DNA from: Aliiruegeria haliotis
GTDB lineage: Bacteria > Pseudomonadota > Alphaproteobacteria > Rhodobacterales > Rhodobacteraceae
Reading direction: 5' to 3'
NCBI RefSeq assembly: GCF_003003255.1
Contig: NZ_PVTD01000014.1
Span: 1 to 64,000, forward strand
DNA: 64,000 bases
Part shown: one piece after another, positions 36,475 through 46,300 of the stretch
Numbering within the stretch: position 1 is the stretch's first letter
How the letters are laid out: every line of letters begins with the position of its first letter
Position numbers and translations under genes: made by a program
The notes under the pieces: model-generated
Databases searched by the model: none
What the model saw: only the letters and a program-made list of their open reading frames with translations
What the model was told of the DNA's origin: nothing

Positions 36475-37305
36475 ATGGTTGAACCGCTTTCCATTTCCTT
36501 TGATGTCAACGGGGGCACGCACAAAATCACGCTGCCCGAGCCGGGCAATCAGGAGACCCGAAGCGTTTTCATTCTTGGACTGCCAAAAGGTGGCAGCACT
36601 CTGCTGAATCGTCTCATGCAGCCATTGTGCAAACATGCCGGGCTGGCGCCGTTCAACCTGCCCGCCACCATGCGGAACTTGGGATTGAAGCCTGATCGAT
36701 GGCCAGAGGGCTCGAACGATCTCTATCTGGAGACAGGCTACGCCTATGTCGGCTATCGCGGTTGGCCCCAGCCCGGTGGCATCCCTGCATTTGCCTCCGG
36801 GCGCACCGTGTTTCTGGTGCGCGACCCGAGAGACATGCTGGTATCGCTGTATTTCTCACAGGCATTCAGCCACACCCCGCCGGGACAGGAAGCCGACGAG
36901 GGGCTGGCGAAGGAGTTCGAACGCCAGCGCAGCGAGGCGCAACAACAAGAGCTGAACGATTTCGCACTCGAGAATGCGCCAAGGTTGAGCAAGATCTATC
37001 AGGCGGATTTCGAGAAAGTGGACGCCATCGAGCACCGCGTGTGGCGCTATGAGGACGTGATCTTCGAAAAACTGACCTGGGTAGACGAGATGCTGAAGTA
37101 CCTCGATCTCGACGTGTCCGCGAATCGTGTCGCGGCGATCGTGCAGCGAAACGATGTCCGTCCCGAAGCAGAGAACCCCAGCGACCATATCCGCCGCGTC
37201 TCCCCCGGAGACCACCGGGACAAGCTCAAGTCGGAAACGATTGCTCGGCTGAACGACGTGTTCGCGGACTTCCTCGCACGATACGGCTACAGGCAAGCGA
37301 CCTGA
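36475..37305 (+). CDS. PAPS-dependent sulfotransferase (3 of 3)
   Basis: The 276-residue protein has the canonical 5'-phosphosulfate loop FILGLPKGGSTLLNRLM (residues 32-48, with Lys and Ser/Thr) and 3'-phosphate motif VFLVRDPRDMLVSLYFSQAF (112-131). A RYEDVIFEKL strand follows, and the terminal SPGDHRDKLKSETIARLND is very like that of the protein at 32495. The first 28 residues form an extra beta segment (ISFDVNGGTHKITL) absent from the paralogue. The ATG follows AGGAGAGACG. It is transcribed with the glycosyltransferase-like gene upstream (210-base gap) and faces the methyltransferase gene. Acceptor not predictable. Confidence 0.9.
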   Translation: MVEPLSISFDVNGGTHKITLPEPGNQETRSVFILGLPKGGSTLLNRLMQPLCKHAGLAPFNLPATMRNLGLKPDRWPEGSNDLYLETGYAYVGYRGWPQPGGIPAFASGRTVFLVRDPRDMLVSLYFSQAFSHTPPGQEADEGLAKEFERQRSEAQQQELNDFALENAPRLSKIYQADFEKVDAIEHRVWRYEDVIFEKLTWVDEMLKYLDLDVSANRVAAIVQRNDVRPEAENPSDHIRRVSPGDHRDKLKSETIARLNDVFADFLARYGYRQAT

Positions 37306-37463
37306 CGGACGCGCCGCATGGCCGACCACGCGCCCGAGTTCGACAGGACACTCTCGGAGGCGAACCGTCGCCCCGCCCCCCGCCGAGGCAGCGGGCGCGC
37401 AGGAGTTCCCCCCCCCGACCACTCCAACGTACCAGCCGGCTGGGTGAAACCTGGTGTGTGGTG

Positions 37464-38363
37464 CTACTTCAAGTCCTCCAAGAACAACTGCCCCTTGCGA
37501 CGAGAGCCGACAACTGGCGCTGACGCGTGGAAGGTCTTCAGGACATCAATGCAATCCGAACCTTCTCGGAAGACCAGCTCTGGATTGATTGCGGTGTAGG
37601 GCACGGGCGCCTTGTCGCTGGCCAGTTCCCGGTATCTGAGGCCATAGGCCGCCATGTCCTGCGCGACGAAACCCTTTCGAATCCACGTGTCGTCGGCGTC
37701 GGCTATGACATCAGTCACCGCACGGCAAACCATGCTGACCCTGCTGATTCCACTGGCGCTCGGCCTTGTAAAAAGCAGGTCAATCGGCTTGAGGCGCACC
37801 ATGTGTGCAAAATACTCGTAGCACGCCAGCGATACCTGGAAATAGTTCGAACCCTGATAGTATCGTCCGCCAGCGTTGAACTGCATGACAAACTCGTCGG
37901 ACACATAGACCGACGACTCGATCACCGCGATCCCACCGTCCCGGAGTGTGCTTCGCGCCACGGCGAACCCCACGAGGGGATCAATCATGTGGTACAGAAC
38001 ACCGGCAAAAATGACGACATCGAATGCTGGAACCTCGCGCTCGTTCAACGCCTGTTTCAGCTGGTGCATTTCGAGCGAGTGATAGTAGTCAATATCGACA
38101 CCATAGGATGACTGAACGATGGCCAGTCGATCGCTCAGATCGAGACGATCGTATGCGGCGACATAGCTTGCCCCCTGGCGCGCCATCAAGACCGGTGCCA
38201 CGGCTTCCTGGGTGCCGATGTCGAGGCAACGGGCGCCTTCGAGATCCATATTGGCGATCACCTCGCGTGTCATACCAAGGGTGCCACGCACACGACCTCC
38301 TGACATGACGCCCGGAGCGACCTCGATCTCGTAGTACCAATCCTTCAACTGCTCGCTATCCAT
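37464..38363 (-). CDS. SAM-dependent methyltransferase (CmoB-like class I fold)
   Basis: The 299-residue protein has a class I methyltransferase core. Motif I reads ARCLDIGTQEAVAPVLMARQ (about residues 44-63), motif II has an acidic end in YVAAYDRLDL, and motif IV is FDVVIFAGVLYHMIDPLVGF (a CmoB/UbiG-type VLYH..DP). LRDGGIAVIESSVYV follows. The opening WYYEIEVAPGVMSGG with its W-x3-I...PG pattern resembles methyltransferases acting on carbohydrates or small molecules next to glycosyltransferases. It closes the sulfotransferase locus and is convergent with the third sulfotransferase. A glycan O-methylation role fits the context but is inference. Confidence 0.82.
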   Translation of the reverse strand: MDSEQLKDWYYEIEVAPGVMSGGRVRGTLGMTREVIANMDLEGARCLDIGTQEAVAPVLMARQGASYVAAYDRLDLSDRLAIVQSSYGVDIDYYHSLEMHQLKQALNEREVPAFDVVIFAGVLYHMIDPLVGFAVARSTLRDGGIAVIESSVYVSDEFVMQFNAGGRYYQGSNYFQVSLACYEYFAHMVRLKPIDLLFTRPSASGISRVSMVCRAVTDVIADADDTWIRKGFVAQDMAAYGLRYRELASDKAPVPYTAINPELVFREGSDCIDVLKTFHASAPVVGSRRKGQLFLEDLK

Positions 38364-38445
38364 TGTCCAACAACTTCCTCAAATGCTCATTTGCGTAGGC
38401 TGCGACTGACGTTCCGGCGAAGGAGGCATCGCGGCCATCCACACC

Positions 38446-39618
38446 CTAGTTGACCCATTCGACGCGGGCCAGCCCCACAAATCGGGCCATCCGGTCAAGT
38501 TCCGCCCGCAGTTTCTCACGCCGGGCAGCGGACCATGCGATGCCCGGTTCCTCCCAGAGGTTCAACACCATCAGAACCGAGGCCTTGCGATCCGCCTTGA
38601 CCTCGATCCGCCCGACAAACCGGTGCCCTTCCAGCAGCGGGAACACGTAGTAGCCCCAGATCCGCCGGGCGGCGGGGACGAACATTTCCACCCTGTAGTC
38701 AAAGCCGAAAAATCTCTGCAGGCGCTGGCGATCACGGATCACCGGATCAAAAGGGTTCAGGATGCGCAGGCGGGAGGTCGGGGTTCCGGCGGCCTCAATC
38801 CGTGTCTCGATATCGGCGGGCGCAATGGCTTTCACCCATCCGCGCTGCGCGGTCTCGATCTCGACCGGCCGCAGGGACTCCATCGCGCCTTCGACCCAGG
38901 TCTTCGCCTCGTCAAGGCTGACGGCATCCCAGAATCGCTGGATATCGCCCGGGGATCCGAACCCCATCCGATCCAGGGCCGCCCGGCAAAGCCAGTCCAC
39001 CTGTTCTTCATCGGATAGTCGCGCCGTGCGGAGAGCTTCGGGAAAGACGCGTTCCGCAAGATCATAGTACTTCGTGAAGTTGACGCGGTGGCAGGTGGCA
39101 AGGTCTCCGCAATACCACATGTAGTCGAGCGCCAGCTTGTGCGGCGGGCGCGACCACATCTCCCGCTTGCCCGTGACCTCGGTGTCGAAAGCCTTGGTCG
39201 AAAGCGCGCCTTCTTGCCGGATGCGAGCCCGGATCGCGTCGCGACCCTCCCTGTCCAACATGCCGCGATACCAGTTGGAGCGATCGAGCTTGGCCCGCAT
39301 CCGGTCGAACTGGCGCTGCCACATCGGCAGGAACTCCATCGGCAAGACGCTTGCGTCATGGGTGAAGTGTTCGAACACACCCCGGTCCCGGGCGAGCAGA
39401 CGGTCCAGCATCGGTTCCCGGTAGTTTTGGTTCCGGCTCCACAGAATGTGGTGGTGGGCACGCGAGACGACCTGGATGGAGTCCAACTGGACGAACCCCA
39501 ACTGCCGTATGATACCGGCCACATCAAGCGGCCCGGTCGGCGTCTGGCTCAACCCCTGTGACGAGAGCCAAAGGTGGCGTGCGTCCCGATTTCCGATCCG
39601 TAGTACCTGCACCCGCAT
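38446..39618 (-). CDS. YcaQ-family winged-helix DNA glycosylase-like protein
   Basis: The 390-residue protein belongs to the HTH_42/AlkZ-YcaQ superfamily, whose members unhook interstrand crosslinks or excise bulky lesions. Family features are the opening RQLGFVQLDSIQVVSRAHHH followed by HILWSR, the catalytic-loop-like QLDSIQV, the FEHFTHDASVLP segment (usual F-E-.-W-.-H-.-A) and a late LNPFDPVIRDRQRL...FGFDY with the winged-helix YYVFPLLEGHRFVGR. I start at the ATG 37 codons into the longest frame because GGTGAGGTG precedes it and the homology begins there. It is downstream of the methyltransferase on the same strand, with an 82-base gap. Confidence 0.85.
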   Translation of the reverse strand: MRVQVLRIGNRDARHLWLSSQGLSQTPTGPLDVAGIIRQLGFVQLDSIQVVSRAHHHILWSRNQNYREPMLDRLLARDRGVFEHFTHDASVLPMEFLPMWQRQFDRMRAKLDRSNWYRGMLDREGRDAIRARIRQEGALSTKAFDTEVTGKREMWSRPPHKLALDYMWYCGDLATCHRVNFTKYYDLAERVFPEALRTARLSDEEQVDWLCRAALDRMGFGSPGDIQRFWDAVSLDEAKTWVEGAMESLRPVEIETAQRGWVKAIAPADIETRIEAAGTPTSRLRILNPFDPVIRDRQRLQRFFGFDYRVEMFVPAARRIWGYYVFPLLEGHRFVGRIEVKADRKASVLMVLNLWEEPGIAWSAARREKLRAELDRMARFVGLARVEWVN

Positions 39619-39847
39619 CACCTCACCGTTGCCAGAAACTTCAATGAACGGTGTCGCTCTCGGAATGTCCAATCCGTTTCCTGCTGCTCCGTCGATGCTG
39701 TGCACGCAGGACCCATGTCTGTCGGGCATGAGGGAAATCTTGATATTGGGCGTTTCGGCAGCGTTTTTGTGGTGGTATTACCGCGAGAATCCCCGGGAGA
39801 CGCGACTCCCGGCCCCAAGAGCCAGAAATCGAGCACTGAGGAAAGAA

Positions 39848-40051
39848 ATGTCTGTCAGCTCCGACGCAATCACACGAATCCACCAGATCACCGCGGAGCT
39901 TGAAAAGGCTCGCGAGGAAGTCAGTGGATCGCTCGCCACCCCCGCCTGCGATGGTGGCGCCAAGGATATCGAGCGCAGCCGGCTCGAAGACCTGCACCGG
40001 CGGGTAACGGGAGCGCTCTCGGCGCTGCATGGCGAGGCCCGCGACTACTGA
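39848..40051 (+). CDS. Small hypothetical protein
   Basis: The 67-residue protein (MSVSSDAITRIHQITAELEK opening) is hydrophilic and predicted to be two helices, with a single Cys. It has a strong ribosome site (GAGGAAAG seven bases upstream), though it is too short for a family call. The frame is open far upstream, but that part overlaps the divergent YcaQ-like gene and is unlikely to be coding. Its stop lies shortly before the bidirectional terminator shared with the cytochrome gene. Confidence 0.6.
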   Translation: MSVSSDAITRIHQITAELEKAREEVSGSLATPACDGGAKDIERSRLEDLHRRVTGALSALHGEARDY

Positions 40052-40106
40052 GCGGCTCCTCCCGCGGTTGTTCTCCGAGCAATCGCGCGGTCTGAAACCC
40101 AAAGAA

Positions 40107-40143
40107 AAGGGCCACCCGGATCACCGGGCGGCCCTTCTTTTTT
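40107..40143. terminator. Bidirectional intrinsic terminator
   Basis: An 11-to-13-bp stem (AAGGGCCACCCGG / CCGGGCGGCCCTT) with a four-base loop is flanked by T-rich runs on both strands: TTCTTTTTT on the plus side, TTTTCTTT on the minus. It serves the small gene from the left and the cytochrome gene from the right. Confidence 0.88.
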
Positions 40144-40157
40144 CTATGGTTCGGATC

Positions 40158-40541
40158 TTACTCGAAGGTGCTCAGGTACGCGATGACGTTCGCGATGTCC
40201 TCTTCCTTCTTGAGCCCGGCAAACGACATCTTGCCTTTCGGGATCACGTCTTTCGGCTTGGTGAGGTAGGCAGCGAGAGTTTCGTTGTCCCAGGTCAGGC
40301 CACCCTCGGCCAGTTCCAGAAGGTTGGCGGAGTACTTGAAGCCCTCGACCTTGCCAGCTGGTGCACCGATGATGCCATTCAGCATAGGCCCAACCTTGTT
40401 CTTCGCTTTCTCACCGACCGCGTGGCAAGCCTTGCACTTGTTGAAAACCTTCTTGCCGGCGTCCGCATCCCCTTCGGCGAAAGCGGGCGCCGCGAGCGTC
40501 ACACCAAGGGCGGTGACAAGGCAGGTCAGAACAGTCTTCAT
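40158..40541 (-). CDS. Periplasmic c-type cytochrome (small class I)
   Basis: The 127-residue precursor has a leader (ending APAFA) and one haem c site CKACH near the mature N-terminus, followed by VGPMLNGIIGAPAG and a distal Met ligand in the region VIPKGKMSFAGLKK. This is a class I mono-haem cytochrome of the c550/c2 type, shuttling electrons between respiratory complexes in the periplasm. The longer frame adds five residues, but AAGGAAATCC directly precedes this ATG. It is monocistronic, ending at the bidirectional terminator. Confidence 0.92.
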   Translation of the reverse strand: MKTVLTCLVTALGVTLAAPAFAEGDADAGKKVFNKCKACHAVGEKAKNKVGPMLNGIIGAPAGKVEGFKYSANLLELAEGGLTWDNETLAAYLTKPKDVIPKGKMSFAGLKKEEDIANVIAYLSTFE

Positions 40542-41010
40542 TGGATTTCCTTTCATTTCAGATGGAGGTTCTCACGCAAAGGTGACGCTCAATCAGGAGC
40601 CACCGCCCTGCGCTCGTTTGTGGAGCGTGAAACCGGGCCGCCTGTTCCGACGCCTCGCGCGGAACGTGTGTCGCGTTGGTTCTGCGATTCTGCCCGGGGC
40701 TTCATGCATATCTCGTGGCACCGACATGGCTGTCGGACTTGCTGGAGGATCGTTTCGCGTGGAACACTAGCATGATTCCCGAGGATGGCCATTGCGGATT
40801 GCGGCCCGGGACCAAGCCGCGACGGAAGAAACGGACATTCGCTCCCGACCTGATCACTTGGGTCCGCGGCAAGAATGAAGCCAACGGTCACCGCCGTGGC
40901 AAACGGGGGGGGGCGCTTTGGCGGGGCCGGGTTATTCGAAGGGATGCGGACCTTTTCATGGCAGGGCATGGAGCCGCTGCAAACCTGCTCCGCAGATTGA
41001 GAGGCACGGC
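40542..41010. other. Intergenic stretch upstream of cytochrome c gene
   Basis: No gene is supported; opposed open frames here are GC-rich shadows. It must contain the cytochrome promoter (leftward) and that of the small membrane protein (rightward). Confidence 0.45.
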
Positions 41011-41583
41011 ATGAGAGCCCATGAGAAAACGTCCCTACGCCGCGTCGGCGGTCTGGCAGTGCTCGCTTTTCTGGTGCTCCACCTCGGTCTGTCGATGGCC
41101 TGGTGGCATGCTCTGGCGCTTACCGCTGTTGCCGGCCTCGCTACCATACGGTTGACCCGGCGCAGAATTCCTCGCGGGGCACAGGACGAGCACGGCCATA
41201 TCCGGGCGGAGGCTAAACTCAAGGACGCCGCCGACCGGTTGGCGACCGCCACACGCAAGGCCCCTCTGGCGACCGCCGGCGAGATCTCCCGACTGGCGAC
41301 GGGCCTCACCTCAATTCGCCGCGCGGTGCTTGCCGATCCCGGGATTGGCGACGCCTTGCACGGTTTTATCGCGGCAGCCTTGCCCGGCATCGTCACAATG
41401 GTGGAGACCTACGTGGCCTTTTCCGCGCGGATCGGTGGCGACAGCGACGTGCCACTACACGATCTGGCCGGTCGGATCCGCATGTCCGCCACTCTTGTGG
41501 GACGTCTTGAAGGTGCCTGCCTCAGGAACGACCTGAGTGAAGTTGCTGCACTGTCGAGCCAGGCCGGCGCGGCATACACTTGA
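41011..41583 (+). CDS. Hypothetical protein with N-terminal membrane helices
   Basis: The 190-residue protein starts at an ATG preceded by GAGAGG. Two hydrophobic segments (about residues 12-27 and 30-46) form a membrane hairpin, and a soluble, helical Ala-rich domain of about 140 residues follows (LKDAADRLATATRKAPLATA, IAAALPGIVTMVETYVAFSA). The layout, hairpin then helical cytoplasmic tail, recalls XpaC-like proteins, but I see no decisive motif. It converges on the interrupted TSUP gene. Confidence 0.65.
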   Translation: MRAHEKTSLRRVGGLAVLAFLVLHLGLSMAWWHALALTAVAGLATIRLTRRRIPRGAQDEHGHIRAEAKLKDAADRLATATRKAPLATAGEISRLATGLTSIRRAVLADPGIGDALHGFIAAALPGIVTMVETYVAFSARIGGDSDVPLHDLAGRIRMSATLVGRLEGACLRNDLSEVAALSSQAGAAYT

Positions 41584-41617
41584 CACGGCACTGAGGGCTT
41601 GGCCGGGCAAGTCACGG

Positions 41618-42373
41618 CTAGGCAGCCGTCAGCAACCGCAACGCAAGGATCAGTGAGACACCGATCAATAGCGGCTTGATCAGGTTCGCCCCCTTGCGCA
41701 TCGCCAGTTGCGCGCCGGTACGGGCCCCGACAACCTGCGCGGCGGCCATGAAGAGCCCCGTAATCCACCAGATTTCTCCGAACTAGGCGAAGAACACCAG
41801 GGCGCCAAGGTTGGAGGCAAGGTTCAGGAGCTTGGTATGGGCCGTGGCTTTCAGGATGCCCTGCCCGGCCAGCACAACGAAGGCCAGCATGAAAAAACTT
41901 CCCGTTCCCGGACCAAGCAGACCGTCGTAAAAAGCGACCGCAGGAACCGCCGTAAGCGTGAAGACCAGCGGCGCGACCCGCGCATGGCGATCGAGATCGC
42001 TGAGTCCCGGACGCAGGGCAAAGAACACGGCGATGGCGATCAGGAGCCAGGGCAGGATATCCCGCACGCCCTCGGTTGGCAGCCGGGTGATCAGCATTGC
42101 ACCAGCCATCGACGCAAAAAAGGCCAGCAGCGCGGCCCAGCGTTGGCTCCATGGGTTCACATGTCCCGCCCGGGCATAGGATACCGCCGCCGTCGCCGCC
42201 CCGAAGGCGCCCTGAAGCTTGTTGGTGCTGAGCGCCTCGACAGGCGATGCCCCCGCCATGAGCATTACCGGAAGCGCGATCAGACCACCGCCACCGGCAA
42301 TTGAATCCACGAAACCGGCCGCGAAGGCCGCGAGGATCAGGAGCGCGAGAAGCTCGACAGAGACCTCAAGCAC
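41618..42373 (-). pseudogene. TSUP (TauE/SafE) permease gene with an internal in-frame TAG
   Basis: The first 196 codons encode a TSUP permease: GFVDSIAGGGGLIALPVML in helix one, STNKLQGAFGAATAAVSYAR, then FYDGLLGPGTGSFFMLAFVV and TKLLNLASNLGALVFFA. A TAG at 41783-41785 interrupts it. The same frame continues without another stop for 54 codons (FGEIWWITGLFMAAAQVVGA and so on to LRLLTAA), exactly the missing last two helices, ending with TAG at 41618-41620. The family imports or exports sulfite, sulfonates or sulfoacetate. The GTG start overlaps serB by 8 bases. Either a recent nonsense mutation or a sequencing error explains it; a 196-residue product would be truncated. Confidence 0.85.
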
Positions 42374-43244
42374 CGACGAAATCGTCCGACGAATAGCCTT
42401 GCAGGAACAAGAGCGCGGTCAGGTCGCCATGGTTGACCCGGATATCGCATTGGGCCGCGACGCTGGGCTTGGCGTGCAACGCGACCCCGGCCCCGGCCAA
42501 GTCCAGCATTCCGAGGTCATTTGCCCCATCGCCCACGGCCAGCACGTCTGCCGGGGTGATGCCGAGCCGTGCGGTGATCTCTTGCAACGCCGCCACCTTC
42601 GCCTCACGCCCAAGGATAGGATCCGCAGCGCGCCCGGTCAGGGCGCCATCTTCGCTCAGCAGCGTGTTCGCCCGGTGCTCGTCAAAACCCAGTTCCTCTG
42701 CGACCGAGGTCGTGAACGCCGTGAACCCACCGGAGACCAGTGCCGCGTAGCCGCCATTGGCCTTCATCGTGGCAATCAGTTGCTTGCCACCGGGAGTGCA
42801 GGTGATGCGCTCTGCCAGGACCTTGTCGATCACGTCGACAGGCAAGCCCTTCAGCAGGCCGACCCGCTCCCGCAGGGCGCCCTCGAAATCCAGCTCCCCG
42901 TTCATGGCACGGGCAGTAATCTCCTTCACCCGAGCACCGACTCCGGCCTCGTCCGCCAATTCGTCGATACATTCCTGCCCAATCATCGTGCTGTCCATGT
43001 CGGCCAGCAGCATTGCCTTCTTCCGCCCGGCCGATGGCTGCACCACGAGATCGACGCCCATCGCCTGCATGTCGTCCCAGACCTGCCAGCGGTCGGACGG
43101 CACCTCCGCCACGTCGAACTCCGCCGCGACATCCGGCATCAGCCATTGGGCATCGCCTCCGCCCCAGGCGTTGCGAAGAGCCTCCACCGCTGCGGCTTCG
43201 AGGCGGGGCGTTGCTGGATTGGTGAGGAGCGTGACGACGTACAT
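42366..43244 (-). CDS. serB: Phosphoserine phosphatase
   Basis: The 292-residue protein is a SerB of the HAD superfamily, removing phosphate from L-phosphoserine in the last step of serine synthesis. HAD motif I is LLADMDSTMIGQE (nucleophile Asp, with the DST typical of SerB), motif II VSGGFTAFT, and the acidic motif IV is VGDGANDLGML. The first 75 residues form the ACT-like N-terminal region usual for the long SerB. Its stop overlaps the GTG start of the TSUP gene, so both are probably cotranscribed. Confidence 0.95.
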   Translation of the reverse strand: MYVVTLLTNPATPRLEAAAVEALRNAWGGGDAQWLMPDVAAEFDVAEVPSDRWQVWDDMQAMGVDLVVQPSAGRKKAMLLADMDSTMIGQECIDELADEAGVGARVKEITARAMNGELDFEGALRERVGLLKGLPVDVIDKVLAERITCTPGGKQLIATMKANGGYAALVSGGFTAFTTSVAEELGFDEHRANTLLSEDGALTGRAADPILGREAKVAALQEITARLGITPADVLAVGDGANDLGMLDLAGAGVALHAKPSVAAQCDIRVNHGDLTALLFLQGYSSDDFVGA

Positions 43245-43286
43245 GGGGCCTCCGGGCGCGGATTGGTCGGGGCGCTTGAAACAGGC

Positions 43287-43312
43287 GGGGCGGGCCTTTG
43301 CAAGCCCGCCCC
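43287..43312 (-). terminator. Likely terminator after tamB
   Basis: A perfect 9-bp GC stem (GGGGCGGGC / GCCCGCCCC, loop of 8) lies 25 bases past the tamB stop on the minus strand. It is followed only by a short T-triplet, so termination may be partial. It also lies just upstream of serB. Confidence 0.6.
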
Positions 43313-43336
43313 ATGTCTGTCGATCGGAATCGCGGC

Positions 43337-46300
43337 CTAGTAGTCGCGCTCGAAATAGATACCGATGGAACTGTCGCCCTTTGAATCGGCGGTCCCTTTC
43401 ACCGTGAAGTTCTTCGACACATCGACATTGACGTCGAACTCGGTATCTCCGTCGCTGCCTGCAACGAATTCCGTATAGATATTGTCGCTGATGTACTTGC
43501 CCGCCCGCACCTCGGTTTCGCCGTCATCCGTGGTGGCCAGGTCCAGATCGTCGAGGCCGAGGCCCTGGCGCACGCCCCCCAGAAGGCCCGGGCCGCCCTT
43601 GCCCGCAAGTGTCGCCAGCGCACTCGCCATCTGCACGGCCTGCAAGGCCGAAAGGTCGGTCACGCTCTTGCCGAAGAGGAAGCGCGCCAGCACCTCATCA
43701 TCCGGCAGATCCGGAACAGACGCCAGGTCGAATTTGGGGTCATCCACCGGCCCGGTAATCCTGGCAAGAAACTCGAACTCGTTGCGTTTGGAGGTGGCTG
43801 TCAGGTCAAGATAGGGCTGCAACCCGCCGGCCATGGAGACGGTGCCATCATCCATCTCCAGCCGCTGCCCGAGGATATCGAGACGGCCACGGATCACTTC
43901 GACCTCTCCCACCGGGTTGGGGTTGGCCGTGGTGCCGGTGACGACGACGGTGCCGCCAAGCTCGGTGTCGAGCCCACGGCCGCGGATGAAGATCTGCTCC
44001 GGAGCACTGACGATGATGTCGAGCCCATAGACCGGCCCACCGACACCTCCGCCACCTCCACCTTCGGCGTTCTTCTTCTCGTCTTCGACCAACCCAGCCC
44101 GTTCACGGGTAAGGTGTACGGCCCCCGGCTCGTTGATGTGGCGCATGTTGGGGATCGCCCCCCCGAAACCAAGCCCGCCGTCGGGGACGCGGATCTCCGT
44201 CCGACCGACGTTGATCTTGCCCTCGACATTCGCGCCCCCAAGGAGCGGTCCGACGATCGTGGCACCACCGCTGAGAGAGGTCCGGTAGAGCAGAGGATCG
44301 GTCAGCACGAAATCGTCGAGCGACGCGGTGAGGTCGGCATTGAAACCTCCGGCAAGCTGTACGGTGCCGTTGGCGCCCACACTGCCGCCCGCCGGACCGT
44401 TGGCGGAGACATCGAGCTGCACATTCTCACCGTTCAATCCGACCTGCACGGTAATCCCGTTCAGAGTCTGTTGAAACTCCGGCAAGCTGAGTTGGGCACC
44501 GTTCACGGACACTGTGCCGTTCACGGCCTGGAGGGATGGCGCTCCGTTCACGGAGATATCGAAATTCGCCGTTCCAAGGATCGAGTTCGGCGCGAGAGCG
44601 CGGTTCGCCAGCCCCAGCGGTGCCGCGCCCGCAGCCTGTACGTTCACAGTCGAGAAATCGGCTGCAACTGTTCCGCTCACGTTGCTGGACACGCCCTGCG
44701 GGCCGTTGGTCGCCAGTTCAAGCGCATAGCCGTCCGCCTGTTGAGCAACCGAACCGGAGGCATTGAAACTGCCGCTCACGCCCGGGGCAAAGGGCGACAC
44801 CGACGGGATGGAGACGGTCAGATCGACGGCCGTATTGTCCACCCCGACCGTTCCGGCGATCTGCGCGGTGCTGTCATAGGGCCCGCCTGCGTCAAGATCG
44901 ACGTCCCAGGGGCCCTCCCCGGCTTCCGCCGCCGTCCCCTTGAGCGAAACAGGGCCGGTCAGGCCGGGTGCAACCGGAGCGATATCGGGCAGGCTCGCCT
45001 CGAATTGCAGTGCGCTCTTGCCGCCGCCATAGGTGCCGCCCGCAGTGATCGCGCTGGAATAGGGTCCCTTGGCATCGACATCGAGCCCCCAGCTGCCATC
45101 CTCGGCCTGCCTGGCACTCGCCGCAGCCGAAACGCTGCCCCTGTGCCCGGGCACCAGCGGCGCAATGTCGGGCACCGCGATGTTCAGCGCCACGTCGGTG
45201 CCTGTTGCGCCAACGGCACCAGCCACGTCCGCCTCGGCGCCGTAAGGGCCGTCGACATCCAGGTCGACATCCCAGCGGCCATCGCCGATCTCCGATGCGG
45301 TCCCCTTGGCGTCCAGTGGCCCCCTTAGCTGGGGCACGAGCGGCGAGAGGTCGGGCACCGAGATATCCAGCACCAGATCGCTCTTGCCGCCGCCAACCAC
45401 ACCGTCAACGGTCGCGGCACCATCGAGGGGACCGCCCGCGTCGAAGTCGATTTTCCAGAGGCCGTCGCCATTGTCGATCGCCGTTCCCTCGGCCTTGAAT
45501 GGTCCGGTGAGGCCGGGAACGAGCGGCGAGACATCGGGCAACCCCGCGCTCAGCGTCACTTCGCCGGGACCGCCGCCCATGGAGCCATCAAGGTCCAGCG
45601 CCGCGTCGTAGGGTCCTGTGCCATCCAGCATGAACTGCCAGGCACCGGCGTCTCCCTGTGCGACATTTCCTTGCAGGTCTACCGCCCCGGTGTGGCCCGG
45701 CACAAGCGGGGCGATGTCCGGCAGGGACAGTGCAAGGGCCACGTCGGTGGCGTTTGGCGCGTAGACGCCCTCCACGTTCGCGGCAACATCATAGGGTCCG
45801 TCGGCATCGAGATCCAAGGACCATGCTCCGGCCTCAGCTTCGGCCGCGGTGCCCACGATCTTCACCGACCCCTCATGGCCGGGCACCAGTGGCGATATAT
45901 CGGGAAGCGCCACGTCGAGCGCCAGATCAGAGGCTCCCGCGCCATAGATCCCTTCGACCGCCGCCGTGAGCTCATAGGGTCCGAGCACATCGAGATCCAA
46001 AGCCCACTTTCCGGTTTCGTCCGTCTCCGCCGCTGTGCCGGTGACCTTCACCGGGCCTTCGTGACCCTCCACGAGCGGAGATATGTCCGGCATGGCGAGG
46101 TCCAGCGCGACATCGCTTTCTCCGGGCTTCACGCGACCGGAGACATTGCCGGACAGATCGTAGGGGCCGTCAAGATCGACACCGACGTTCCAATCTCCCG
46201 GCGCCTGCTCTCGCGCCTGTCCTTCTATGGTCAGCGCGCCTTCGTGGCCAGGCATCACCAGCCCGACATCCGTCAGAGCAGCCTTCAGAGCGAGGTCGGA

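Noticed and set aside
40676-41014. Frame of 112 codons before the small membrane protein
   Set aside because: No ribosome site, no family, overlapped by an opposite frame of similar length.
44627-46276. CRISPR-like periodic array
   Set aside because: The 183-base period is codon-in-phase inside tamB, with diverged units and no short direct repeats or unique spacers.
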